In this document: in pieces, positions 1 to 7,919 of the stretch
How positions within the stretch are numbered: position 1 is the first letter of the stretch
Layout of the letters: each line of letters begins with the position of its first letter
From: Gallionellales bacterium RIFCSPLOWO2_02_FULL_57_47
GTDB taxonomy: Bacteria; Pseudomonadota; Gammaproteobacteria; Burkholderiales; Gallionellaceae
Reading direction: 5' to 3'
Length of the DNA stretch: 32,272 bases
NCBI GenBank assembly: GCA_001801175.1
Contig: MGWZ01000010.1
Span: forward strand, 8,340-40,611
Made by a program: the position numbers and the translations under genes
The notes under the pieces: model-generated
Told to the model about the DNA's origin: nothing
Seen by the model: only the letters and a program-made list of their open reading frames with translations
The model's database searches: none

Positions 1-25
1 CTATCGTCGATTTGAATTTATTAAA

Positions 26-1666
26 ATGTCAAAACTAACCTCATCACCGGCTTGGCAAGCGCTCAAGACGCACCACGCCGCGATTGGACCGGTTCAGATG
101 CGTCAGATGTTTCGGGACGATTCTGCCCGCTTTGACAAATTTTCGGTGCAACTTGGCGGATTGCTTTTCGACTATTCCAAGAATCGCATTGATGCTGAAA
201 CGATAAAGCTGTTGACGGCGCTCGCCAGGCAGGCCGGGGTGCAAAACCAGATCGAGCGCATGTTTACCGGTGAAAAAATCAACTCCACCGAACAGCGTGC
301 CGCATTACATACTGCACTGCGCAACCGCTCCGGCAAACCGGTCTATCTGGACGGCAAGGATGTCATGCCCGATGTGCTGCGCGTGCTGGGTCTGGTGCGC
401 AGTTTTTCCGACAAGGTGCGCTCCGGCCAGTATGTCGGCCATACCGGCAAGCGCATCTCCGACATCGTTAACCTCGGCATCGGCGGATCAGACCTCGGCC
501 CGCTGATGGTATGCGAAGCTTTAAAGCCCTACGCCATTCCCACATTGCACGCCCATTTTGTCTCCGATGTGGACGGCACCCATCTCGCCGAAACACTGAA
601 AAAACTGGATGCCGAAACCACGCTGTTCATCATCAGCTCGAAGACCTTCACCACCCAGGAAACTCTCACCAATGCGCGCACGTCGCGCGCCTGGCTGGTC
701 GAAAAACTGGGCGATGAACAGGCAGTGGCAAAGCACTTCGCCGCCGTTTCCACCAATCTCGAAGCTACCGCCAGGTTCGGCATCAACCCGCAAAACGTCT
801 TTGAGTTCTGGGACTGGGTAGGCGGGCGTTATTCGCTGTGGTCGGCCATCGGCCTGCCCATCGCGTTGTTCGTGGGCATGGACAAGTTCGAGGAACTGCT
901 TGGCGGCGGTTATGCGATGGACAATCACTTCCGCAGCGCGCCGCTGGAAAAAAACATTCCGGTGCTGCTGGGCCTGCTCGGCATCTGGTATAGCAACTTT
1001 TTCGGCGCGGCTTCCAATGCCGTACTGCCTTATGACCAATACATGCACCGTTTTGCCGCGTATCTGCAACAACTGGAGATGGAGAGCAACGGCAAGGGTG
1101 TGGATCGCGACGGCAACGTGGTGGATTACGACACCGGCATGGTGGTATGGGGCGAACCAGGCACCAACGGCCAGCACGCTTTCTATCAACTCATCCACCA
1201 GGGCACGCGCATGATACCGGCAGATTTCCATGCGTCGTTGCACAGTTATAATCCCTTCGAAGAACATCGCGCCATCCCGCTTGCCAACTGCTTCGCGCAA
1301 GCCGAAGCACTGATGGTCGGCAAAACCGCAGATGAAGCGCGCGCCGAACTGGTTGCGCAAGGTTTGCATGGTGAGGCGCTGGAAGCCTTGCTGCCGCACA
1401 AGGTTTTTCCGGGCAACAGGCCTACCAACACTTTTTTGTTCGACCGGCTCAATCCGCACACGCTGGGCATGCTGATTGCAATGTATGAACACAAAGTGTT
1501 CGTGCAAAGCGTGGTGTGGAACATCAATCCGTTCGACCAATGGGGTGTTGAACTGGGCAAACAACTGGCGGGGAAAATATTGCCGGAACTGCGCGGTGCG
1601 GGTGTCACTTCACTGCATGATGCTTCGACCAGCGGGCTGATCGACTACTATCACAAGAATTGCTAA
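26..1666 (+). CDS. pgi: Glucose-6-phosphate isomerase
   Basis: Interconverts glucose-6-phosphate and fructose-6-phosphate in the cytoplasm, the branch point between glycolysis and the pentose phosphate genes farther along. The 546 residues match the usual length (E. coli 549). Both family signatures are visible: [14 protein letters not shown] in the middle and [10 protein letters not shown] near the C-terminus. The expected catalytic residues are E353 (in ESNGKG), H384 (in NGQHAFYQ) and K512, each two positions before the E. coli numbering. The start is the first ATG of the frame, 25 bases from the window edge. No clear Shine-Dalgarno is visible, so the promoter and any upstream partner lie outside. 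It is the only plus-strand gene in the first 27 kb and converges on the ABC ATPase gene. Identification is secure. Confidence 0.97.
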   Translation: MSKLTSSPAWQALKTHHAAIGPVQMRQMFRDDSARFDKFSVQLGGLLFDYSKNRIDAETIKLLTALARQAGVQNQIERMFTGEKINSTEQRAALHTALRNRSGKPVYLDGKDVMPDVLRVLGLVRSFSDKVRSGQYVGHTGKRISDIVNLGIGGSDLGPLMVCEALKPYAIPTLHAHFVSDVDGTHLAETLKKLDAETTLFIISSKTFTTQETLTNARTSRAWLVEKLGDEQAVAKHFAAVSTNLEATARFGINPQNVFEFWDWVGGRYSLWSAIGLPIALFVGMDKFEELLGGGYAMDNHFRSAPLEKNIPVLLGLLGIWYSNFFGAASNAVLPYDQYMHRFAAYLQQLEMESNGKGVDRDGNVVDYDTGMVVWGEPGTNGQHAFYQLIHQGTRMIPADFHASLHSYNPFEEHRAIPLANCFAQAEALMVGKTADEARAELVAQGLHGEALEALLPHKVFPGNRPTNTFLFDRLNPHTLGMLIAMYEHKVFVQSVVWNINPFDQWGVELGKQLAGKILPELRGAGVTSLHDASTSGLIDYYHKNC

Positions 1667-1711
1667 GCGCGGGCGCCGGCCCTTGCAGGCAGGTTAATCA
1701 GCCCACGCAGG

Positions 1712-1759
1712 GCGCAATGCCCGTTGCCCTTCGGCAGACTCAGGACAGGATTATTGCGC
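1712..1759. repeat. Degenerate palindromic repeat between pgi and the ABC gene
   Basis: Arms gcgcaat (1712-1718) and attgcgc (1753-1759) enclose cccttcggcagactcagg (1727-1744). That insert resembles the ttcgacaggctca core of the element at 31000-31135. The stretch looks like a worn intergenic repeat, perhaps one repeat type inside another. It lies between two converging genes. No T-tract supports a classical terminator, although the fold could still slow polymerase. Confidence 0.45.
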
Positions 1760-1811
1760 GCTACGCGCTGCTAACAGAGCCGCAACACAGCCGAACCTGC
1801 ATGGCTACCTC

Positions 1812-2660
1812 TCAAACTGCCGCCGCCTTGATTTCCAGATCGTCCGCATAAGGTCTGCTCGGGTACTGGAAGGCGACCGGGCCGTCCGGCCGGGCATTGA
1901 CGAACTGTTGGACAAACGGGTCTTGCGATTCGCGCATTTCCGAAGCCTCGCCTTCCGCCACGACCCTGCCGTCATGGATGAAATACACATAGTCGACGAC
2001 TTTCAGCGATTCGGACAGGTCGTAGGTCACTACCACCGAAGTCACCCCGAGCGCATCGTTCAGCCGCCGGATCAGGTTCGCAATGGTGTTGAGCGAGATC
2101 GGGTCAAGGCCGGCGAACGGTTCGTCATAGATGATCAGCGTGGGGTCGAGTGCAGTCGCGCGGGCCAGCGCCACGCGGCGCTCCATGCCGCCAGAAAGCT
2201 CACCCGGCATCAGTTTATGGGCATTGCGCAAGCCCACGGCGTGGAGTTTCATCAACACCAGATCATGGATCAGCTCTTCGGGAAGATCGGTATGCTCGCG
2301 CATCGGGAAGGCAAGGTTGTCGTACACCGACAGATCGCTGAACAATCCGCTCACCTGAAACATCATGCCCATTTCCCGGCGCATGATGTACAGATCATTG
2401 TTGCCGAGTTCATGGACCACTTTGCCCAGGAATTTCACGCCGCCGCGCGACGGCCGCAGTTGTCCGCCGAAATGGCGCAGCAGCGTGGTCTTGCCGCATC
2501 CGCTGACGCCCAGGATGGCGACGATCTTGCCGCGCGGGACAGTGAGGTTGATGCCTTTCAGCACCTCCCGTTTGCCGTACGCGAAATGCAGATCGCTGAC
2601 TTCGAGCAGATTATCCGTTGTCTGATTTTCCGTTGCCAAATTTTCAGGAAGTTGCCCCAA
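1812..2660 (-). CDS. MlaF-like ABC transporter ATPase (H-loop His replaced by Tyr)
   Basis: ATP-binding subunit of the MlaF type, which in other bacteria drives phospholipid transport with MlaE, MlaD and MlaB. Visible motifs, numbered from the chosen start, are Walker A GVSGCGKTT (K57), Q-loop Q102, signature LSGGM and Walker B LIIYDEP (D179, E180). The C-terminal DGPVAFQYPS resembles the MlaF tail. The switch position reads VVVTYDLSE, so the usual histidine is Y213; the codon is TAC. The frame opens to a TTG at 2729. I prefer the TTG at 2660, giving 282 residues, because GAGGGAAAG precedes it and the extra 23 residues have no counterpart in the related fragment at 7752-7919. It follows the RND gene on the same strand, and no mlaE, mlaD or mlaC is nearby. 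Family is sure; partners and activity are open. Confidence 0.88.
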   Translation of the reverse strand: MGQLPENLATENQTTDNLLEVSDLHFAYGKREVLKGINLTVPRGKIVAILGVSGCGKTTLLRHFGGQLRPSRGGVKFLGKVVHELGNNDLYIMRREMGMMFQVSGLFSDLSVYDNLAFPMREHTDLPEELIHDLVLMKLHAVGLRNAHKLMPGELSGGMERRVALARATALDPTLIIYDEPFAGLDPISLNTIANLIRRLNDALGVTSVVVTYDLSESLKVVDYVYFIHDGRVVAEGEASEMRESQDPFVQQFVNARPDGPVAFQYPSRPYADDLEIKAAAV

Positions 2661-2730
2661 TGTCTTTCCCTCACTTAAGCGATTGCCGCTTAATAAAATA
2701 ATATCATTATCCGGGCAAAGCCTGCGCAAC

Positions 2731-5700
2731 TTAAACTTGCTTTTCTGCTATGTCTCTCCCCTGACCCGTGTAAGACTTGAACCTCTCAAACAAATCGTCC
2801 ACGTAGGTAAACACGACCGGGACGACAAACAAGCTTAGCAACGTCGAGGTAATCAGCCCCCCGATAACCGCAGTTGCCATCGGCACCCTGAAGCTCGGGT
2901 CGGCGCCAAGCCCCAACGCTATCGGCAGCATCCCGGCGCCCATCGCAATGGTGGTCATCACGATGGGGCGTGCGCGCTTGTTGCAGGCATCGACAAGCGC
3001 ATCGAATCTGTTAAATCCGTGGTCGCGCCGAGCCGTGATCGCATATTCGACCAGCAGAATCGAATTCTTCGTCACGATGCCCATCAACATCAGCAGCCCG
3101 ATCAGCGAAGGCATTGAAAAGCTGTTGTTCGTAACCAGCAACGCAACAAAAGCGCCGCCTATCGACAGGGGAATTGCCGCGAGTATCGTCACGGGCTGCA
3201 GAAAATCCTTGAACAGCAGAACCAGTACGATGTACACGCACAGCACACCCGTCAGCATCGCGAGGCCGAAACTGCCAAAGAGCTCGTTCATTCTCTCGGC
3301 ATCACCGGACTCCGCACGCTTGACGCCCGGAGGCAATGAATTCAGGCTGGGCAATTTATTAACCTCGGCGAACACATCGCCCAGCTGCTTGCCGTTCAAT
3401 TCCACATCGATGGTCACATTGCGGCTGCGGTCGCGGCGGTCGATCTGCACCGAGCCGCTGCTGATGGAAATATCCGCGACGTTTTCGAGCGTGACATACC
3501 CTTTCTTGCCGGGCACCGGCAGGCGCGAAATCGCCTCGATTTCCTGCCTTGCCGATTCCGGCATTTGCACGCGGATCGGCACTTGCCGCTGGGGCAGATT
3601 CAGCTTGGCAAGAGCGGCACTGTAATCCCCCGCCGTGGCGATACGCACAACCTCCCCGACGCTTTCCGCCGTCACACCCAATTCGGCCATGCGGGCAAAA
3701 TCCGGGCGGATGCTTATTTCGGGACGCACCAGGCTTGCGGTGGAAGTGATGTTTCCCAGGCCATGGATGGTGCGCATGTCACGCATCACGTTTTCGGTCG
3801 CCTTCAACAATGCATCCATGTCATCGCTTGACAGGATCAGCTGCAATTTCTCGCCGGAATCTCCGGTGCCCACGGTCACCCTGATACCCGGCAACGCCAG
3901 TAATTCTTCTCGCAGTGCGGTTTCTATTTCATGCTGCTTGAATTTGCGTTCACTGCGATGTGTCAACGTAAGCGTCAGGTTGGCCTTGCGCACATCGGCA
4001 CTCGCCCCGGAAGACATAAGGTCTCCACCCGCGCCTCTCCCCACTGCCGTAAATACCTGCTTTACATCGGGCATTTGCTGAATGACCGCCCTCGCCTGCT
4101 CGGCAGCCGATCTGGTTTGCTCCAGCGTACTGCCGGGAGGCAGCTCGATCGTCACTTGAGTTTGCCCACGATCGGCCACTGGAATAAAGCCCTTGGGCAG
4201 CAGCGGGATCAGCATCAGCGACCCGATAAAAAACGCCAGCGCCAGAAATGAGGTTTTCAACCTGTGCATAAGACACCATCTCATCCACCCCAGATAGGCG
4301 GTCTTAAGCTTGCTGTCGCGCTCTTCCATGACAATCGGCTTGAGAAAATAGGCCGCCATCATCGGTGTCAGCAAGCGTGCAACAACCAGCGAGGCCAGGA
4401 TGGCGAGTGCGGCTGTCCAGCCGAATTGCTTGAAAAACTTGCCCGGAATTCCTCCCATGAACGCGGTAGGCAAAAACACGGCAACCAGCGCAAATGTGGT
4501 CGCGACCACCGCAAGGCCGATTTCATTGGATGCTTCCAGAGCCGCCTGATACGGACTCTTGCCCATGTGCAAATGCCGCACGATGTTCTCTACCTCGACA
4601 ATCGCATCGTCGACCAGAATGCCGACCACCAGCGCGAGTGCGAGCAACGTAACAGTATTCAGCGTGAAGCCGAGATAGTGCATGCCGATGAAAGCCGGGA
4701 TCACGGAAAGCGGCAACGCCACCGCCGAAACCAGCGTCGAGCGGATATCGCGCAGGAACCACCACACGACCAGCACCGCCAGCAGCGCGCCTTCATACAG
4801 CAAGTGCATGGAGCCATCGAAATTTTCCTGGACGCGGATCACCGAATCGAACGCTTCGGCAATCTTCAGATTGCCGTGCTGTGCATTCAGCCCTTCCACC
4901 GCAGAACCCACCGCCTTGGCAACGGTTATCTCACTGCTTCCCTTGCTGCGGGTAATTTCGAAACCGATAATGGGCTTGCCATCGAGCAGCGCAATCGACT
5001 GCTGCTCGCCTTTTGCATCTCTCACGGCAGCCAGTTGGTCGAGCCGGTAGTGGCGGCCATCCTGCAGCGAGATATTCATCGCCGCCAGTTCGGCGGCCGA
5101 ATCCACCGTGCCCAGCGTCCGCACGGATTGCTGGCTGTCGCCGATATCCGTCCGTCCTCCGGAAGATTCGCGCTGAATTTTTCTGATCTGCCGGGAAATA
5201 TCGGCAAACGACACATTCAACGCCTGAATTTTTACCGGGTCGATCTCGACGCGTATTTCGCGATCAACACCGCCGATACGGGACACCTTTCCGACACCGG
5301 GAATGGACAACAAAGCCTTGGAAATATCGTTGTCGACGAACCAGGAAATATCCTGCTCATCCAGCGCTTCCGAGGCGACGCTGTAAGTCAATATTGGCCT
5401 GCCGGAGGTGTTTACCTTGCTGATGACCGGCTCTTTCATGTCGCCCGGCAGGTCAGAGCGAATACGGCTGATGGCATCGCGCACATCGTTGACCGCCTCG
5501 TTGATGTTTTTTTCGAGATTAAACTCAACGGAAACTTTTGCCGACCCGTCGGTGATCGAGGAATAAACGTGCTTGATCTCACCCAGGCTGGCCACGGCAT
5601 TTTCGATCTTTCTGGCCACCTCGGTTTCCATTTGGGTGGGTGCAGCCCCTTCCAGATTGGCAGTGACAACGACGACGGGCAGCTCGATATCCGGAAAATC

Positions 5701-5805
5701 CTGCACCATCATCGTCTTGAAGCTCATCAACCCGAAGATCGTGAGCATGATGAACAGCAGAATGGATGGAATCGGGGTCTTGATCGCCCAGGCAGAAAAG
5801 TTCAT
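2731..5805 (-). CDS. RND efflux pump inner-membrane transporter (HAE1/AcrB type)
   Basis: Proton-driven inner-membrane exporter that works as a trimer with a periplasmic fusion protein and an outer-membrane channel. The 1024 residues are full length for the family. TM1 lies at about residues 10-30, followed by a large periplasmic loop. TM4 carries the proton-relay pair D399 and D400 in GILVDDAIVEVENI, and K913 in GIVTKNSILL matches AcrB K940. A second periplasmic loop and the last helices complete the usual twofold repeat. The start lies 3 bases after the fusion-protein stop, so the two are co-transcribed and probably translationally coupled. The ABC ATPase reading frame begins just after its stop. 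No outer-membrane factor gene is in the window, so a TolC-like protein elsewhere is inferred. Substrates cannot be read from sequence. Confidence 0.95.
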   Translation of the reverse strand: MNFSAWAIKTPIPSILLFIMLTIFGLMSFKTMMVQDFPDIELPVVVVTANLEGAAPTQMETEVARKIENAVASLGEIKHVYSSITDGSAKVSVEFNLEKNINEAVNDVRDAISRIRSDLPGDMKEPVISKVNTSGRPILTYSVASEALDEQDISWFVDNDISKALLSIPGVGKVSRIGGVDREIRVEIDPVKIQALNVSFADISRQIRKIQRESSGGRTDIGDSQQSVRTLGTVDSAAELAAMNISLQDGRHYRLDQLAAVRDAKGEQQSIALLDGKPIIGFEITRSKGSSEITVAKAVGSAVEGLNAQHGNLKIAEAFDSVIRVQENFDGSMHLLYEGALLAVLVVWWFLRDIRSTLVSAVALPLSVIPAFIGMHYLGFTLNTVTLLALALVVGILVDDAIVEVENIVRHLHMGKSPYQAALEASNEIGLAVVATTFALVAVFLPTAFMGGIPGKFFKQFGWTAALAILASLVVARLLTPMMAAYFLKPIVMEERDSKLKTAYLGWMRWCLMHRLKTSFLALAFFIGSLMLIPLLPKGFIPVADRGQTQVTIELPPGSTLEQTRSAAEQARAVIQQMPDVKQVFTAVGRGAGGDLMSSGASADVRKANLTLTLTHRSERKFKQHEIETALREELLALPGIRVTVGTGDSGEKLQLILSSDDMDALLKATENVMRDMRTIHGLGNITSTASLVRPEISIRPDFARMAELGVTAESVGEVVRIATAGDYSAALAKLNLPQRQVPIRVQMPESARQEIEAISRLPVPGKKGYVTLENVADISISSGSVQIDRRDRSRNVTIDVELNGKQLGDVFAEVNKLPSLNSLPPGVKRAESGDAERMNELFGSFGLAMLTGVLCVYIVLVLLFKDFLQPVTILAAIPLSIGGAFVALLVTNNSFSMPSLIGLLMLMGIVTKNSILLVEYAITARRDHGFNRFDALVDACNKRARPIVMTTIAMGAGMLPIALGLGADPSFRVPMATAVIGGLITSTLLSLFVVPVVFTYVDDLFERFKSYTGQGRDIAEKQV

Positions 5806-5808
5806 TCG

Positions 5809-6972
5809 TTAACCCCGCTTGGCGATTGGCGAAACCGGGTGGATGCCGGTCTCCGACGTGTTCAACTTTGGATTCTCGATACGCACGATATCCCCGCCGC
5901 TCAGGAAACCCGCGCCTAATGCAACGATGACCGTATCGGGTTTGATGCCGCCGGTAATTTCGACACGGTCACCCTGGCGACGGCCGGTTGAGACCTTGAC
6001 CTGATCGACGCGGTTATCCTTCACCACCTTGAACACATATGAATAGCCATCGCGGACCACCACCGCGCCCTGCGGAACGGTCAGCGCATCCGATTTTCCC
6101 AGTTCGAGCTCACCCTGCGCAAACATCCCTGCCCTGATCGATTTGACCGGGGGCAGCTCGACATAGACCGTCCCATTTCTTGTCTGCAAATCAATCACCG
6201 GTGAAATTCTGGCCACCGTGCCTCCTACTTTCTCGGCTTTCGACACATGCAGGCTCACCTTCTGCCCGATACGCACCTGATGCAGCAATTGTTCAGGAAG
6301 CTCTGCGCGCCATTCCATTCTGCCTTTCCGGATCAGGCGAAACATTTCCGAACCGTTCTGCATCACGGTTCCAACAGTCGCGGTACGGGACGAAATAATC
6401 CCGTCGTCATGTGCCAGCACTTTCGTATAGCTGTACTTGATTCTCTCGGCTTCCAGCTTTGCCTCGGCAAGCTTCATCTGCGCCTCGGCGATTTGAACAT
6501 TCGTCGTGAATTTCTGCGCATCCTGTTCGTTGATAAAGCCCTGGCTCCTGAGTTGGTCAGAGCGCTTGGCATTCAACTGCGCTTCGGCAAATCTGGCCTT
6601 GGCATCGTCAAAAGCCGCCTGCTGCTGAAGCACGGCGTTCAGCGCCATTTCTTCGGAGAAGCGCGCCAGCAGCGCTCCTTTCTTGACCAGGTCGCCGACA
6701 TTCACCATGACTTCCGTCAAACGCAATCCGCCGATCTCGGGGCCAATTATGGATTCCTGCCATGCCTGCACGGTGCCGGTAGCCGTGATCTGTTCAGGCC
6801 ATATCCTTGTTTCCGGTTGAACCGTTGTCACCGTCAATGCCGGTTTGGAGTCCTGCCCGATAGCGGCACTTTGCGGCTTGTCCGATTTCATCACCCCCTG
6901 TTTCATTGCAAAGGCAACCGCGAGGATGACCAGACAAATTATTGCTAAAAACAAAATTTTTGAACGACTCAT
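5809..6972 (-). CDS. RND efflux membrane fusion protein (periplasmic adaptor)
   Basis: Periplasmic adaptor linking the RND pump to an outer-membrane channel. It has an N-terminal hydrophobic anchor (about residues 5-22, ILFLAIICLVILAVAF), then a lipoyl half beginning near ITATGTVQAWQESIIGPEIGG. An alpha-helical hairpin rich in Ala, Gln, Lys and Glu follows (about 105-180), then the second lipoyl half and the beta-barrel and membrane-proximal domains. There is no lipobox cysteine, so it is probably a transmembrane-anchored rather than lipid-anchored adaptor. At 387 residues the length is normal. It lies 7 bases after tetR and 3 bases before the pump gene, which indicates one operon. Family assignment is firm; the drug or metabolite exported is unknown. 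Confidence 0.94.
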   Translation of the reverse strand: MSRSKILFLAIICLVILAVAFAMKQGVMKSDKPQSAAIGQDSKPALTVTTVQPETRIWPEQITATGTVQAWQESIIGPEIGGLRLTEVMVNVGDLVKKGALLARFSEEMALNAVLQQQAAFDDAKARFAEAQLNAKRSDQLRSQGFINEQDAQKFTTNVQIAEAQMKLAEAKLEAERIKYSYTKVLAHDDGIISSRTATVGTVMQNGSEMFRLIRKGRMEWRAELPEQLLHQVRIGQKVSLHVSKAEKVGGTVARISPVIDLQTRNGTVYVELPPVKSIRAGMFAQGELELGKSDALTVPQGAVVVRDGYSYVFKVVKDNRVDQVKVSTGRRQGDRVEITGGIKPDTVIVALGAGFLSGGDIVRIENPKLNTSETGIHPVSPIAKRG

Positions 6973-6979
6973 TTAATTA

Positions 6980-7645
6980 TTACTCCCGGCAAAATTGCGG
7001 CTGTACAGAGAAACGGCGCTTGCGTTCGCAGTCGATCAATGCGGCTGCATACATGGCCAACCTGTCGACAGTGGCTGATTTGATGAGTGCGCCATGCAAC
7101 AACTCCGGTGACAATTCCTCCACCACACAGCGCCCATGGAAATAGATGCTCGCCATGCCGACGATACTGAACGCCAGCCGGTCGATATCAATGTCGGGGG
7201 CCGGTTGCCCCATTTCCCTGCACAATACGCGTATCAGCTTGTCATGGTTCGGGCGGAACTCATGCGTCAAGGCATCACCCAAGATACCGCTCGGATCGAC
7301 CTCTTCCCTTGCGTGTAATCGCCTGATCATCTGAATCATTGCATTTTCATCATCCGAAGGCGGACAGACCCAGCGATAAAAACATTTCAAAACTTCTTCA
7401 AGGGGCAAAGCCAGCTCATCAATCTGGGCAAATTCATTATTTTCATCGTGGAAAGGTTGCCTGAAAATCTCCTGATACAACTTTGCCTTGTCGCCAAAGT
7501 GGTAGTGAATCGCAGCGAGATTGACATTTGCACGACGGCTAATTTCACGCGTAGTGGCAGCGTGATACCCGAATTCTGCAAAAACCTGAGTTGCAGCATT
7601 TATTAAACGAAATCGTGTATCTTCTTGATCAGACAATTGAAACAC
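6980..7645 (-). CDS. TetR-family transcriptional regulator of the efflux operon
   Basis: Predicted repressor of the adjoining efflux genes. The N-terminal helix-turn-helix is typical: LINAATQVFAEFGYHAATTREISRR, then VNLAAIHYHFGDKAKLYQEI, about residues 14-60. The variable C-terminal half would bind the inducer and form the dimer. The overall shape resembles the CecR/AcrR-like branch, but I would not name it further. The start shown is GTG at 7645. A TTG at 7636 is an alternative with better spacing from AAGG (8 bases). It is first in the row tetR, fusion protein, RND pump, with a strong promoter and a palindrome over its -35 box. Autoregulation together with control of the pump is therefore likely. 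The inducer is not known. Confidence 0.92.
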   Translation of the reverse strand: MFQLSDQEDTRFRLINAATQVFAEFGYHAATTREISRRANVNLAAIHYHFGDKAKLYQEIFRQPFHDENNEFAQIDELALPLEEVLKCFYRWVCPPSDDENAMIQMIRRLHAREEVDPSGILGDALTHEFRPNHDKLIRVLCREMGQPAPDIDIDRLAFSIVGMASIYFHGRCVVEELSPELLHGALIKSATVDRLAMYAAALIDCERKRRFSVQPQFCRE

Positions 7646-7670
7646 CTTATGCTTCTATGCGTATATGAAT

Positions 7671-7699
7671 ATAATAGACAGCATAACCGATTAAGTCAA
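7671..7699 (-). promoter_or_regulatory. Sigma-70-type promoter of the tetR-efflux operon
   Basis: Read on the minus strand, TTGACT (7699-7694) is separated by exactly 17 bases from TATTAT (7676-7671). Both boxes are close to consensus. Transcription would start about 20-28 bases before the tetR start codon. Confidence 0.75.
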
Positions 7700-7710
7700 T
7701 CGACTGACTT
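7693..7710. promoter_or_regulatory. Palindromic operator over the tetR -35 box
   Basis: The 18-base site aagtcaatcgactgactt matches its own reverse complement at 16 of 18 positions, with perfect 6-base outer arms. It covers the -35 hexamer of the tetR promoter. Size and position suit a TetR dimer that blocks RNA polymerase. Binding by this particular TetR is inferred. Confidence 0.65.
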
Positions 7711-7751
7711 TTTATGGTCTGCTCTATAGGACATCACTGCAAACACGAAAA

Positions 7752-7919
7752 TCAACCTGAGGAATTTTTATTGATTGAAAGGATATTGCCGCACGGTATG
7801 TTGAGGTTGATGCCCTTCAGCACCTCTCGTTTGTTATAGGTGAAACGAAGATCCCCGACCTCGACGATGTTTTCTGTTATCGGATTTTCTGCTGGCTGAA
7901 GGCTCCCACGGGCGCTCAT
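7752..7919 (-). pseudogene. N-terminal fragment of a second MlaF-like ABC ATPase
   Basis: The minus strand from the ATG at 7919 encodes about 45 residues closely related to the start of the intact MlaF-like protein: VEVGDLRFTYNKREVLKGIN here against LEVSDLHFAYGKREVLKGIN there. Similarity stops just before the Walker A loop. Ten unrelated residues and a TGA at 7752 follow, so the rest of the gene is missing. The nucleotide sequence also aligns with the corresponding part of the intact copy near 2522-2640, but with many differences, so the duplication is not recent. Its ATG overlaps the stop of the REC-PAS-PAS gene (ATGA, 7916-7919), showing that it was once the coupled last gene of the phosphorelay operon. 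The tetR promoter begins about 50 bases beyond the break. Confidence 0.8.

Noticed and set aside
521-1564. A 347-codon minus-strand open frame opposite pgi
   Set aside because: Antisense to an intact, fully conserved isomerase gene.
1667-1811. Rho-independent terminator for pgi
   Set aside because: The inverted pairs present are weak and no T-tract follows; the stretch is better explained as a degenerate repeat.
4264-5919. A 551-codon plus-strand open frame opposite the RND pump gene
   Set aside because: It is antisense to a clear RND transporter. Its protein is rich in His, Gln and Arg with no recognisable domain, as expected for the reverse of GC-rich coding DNA.
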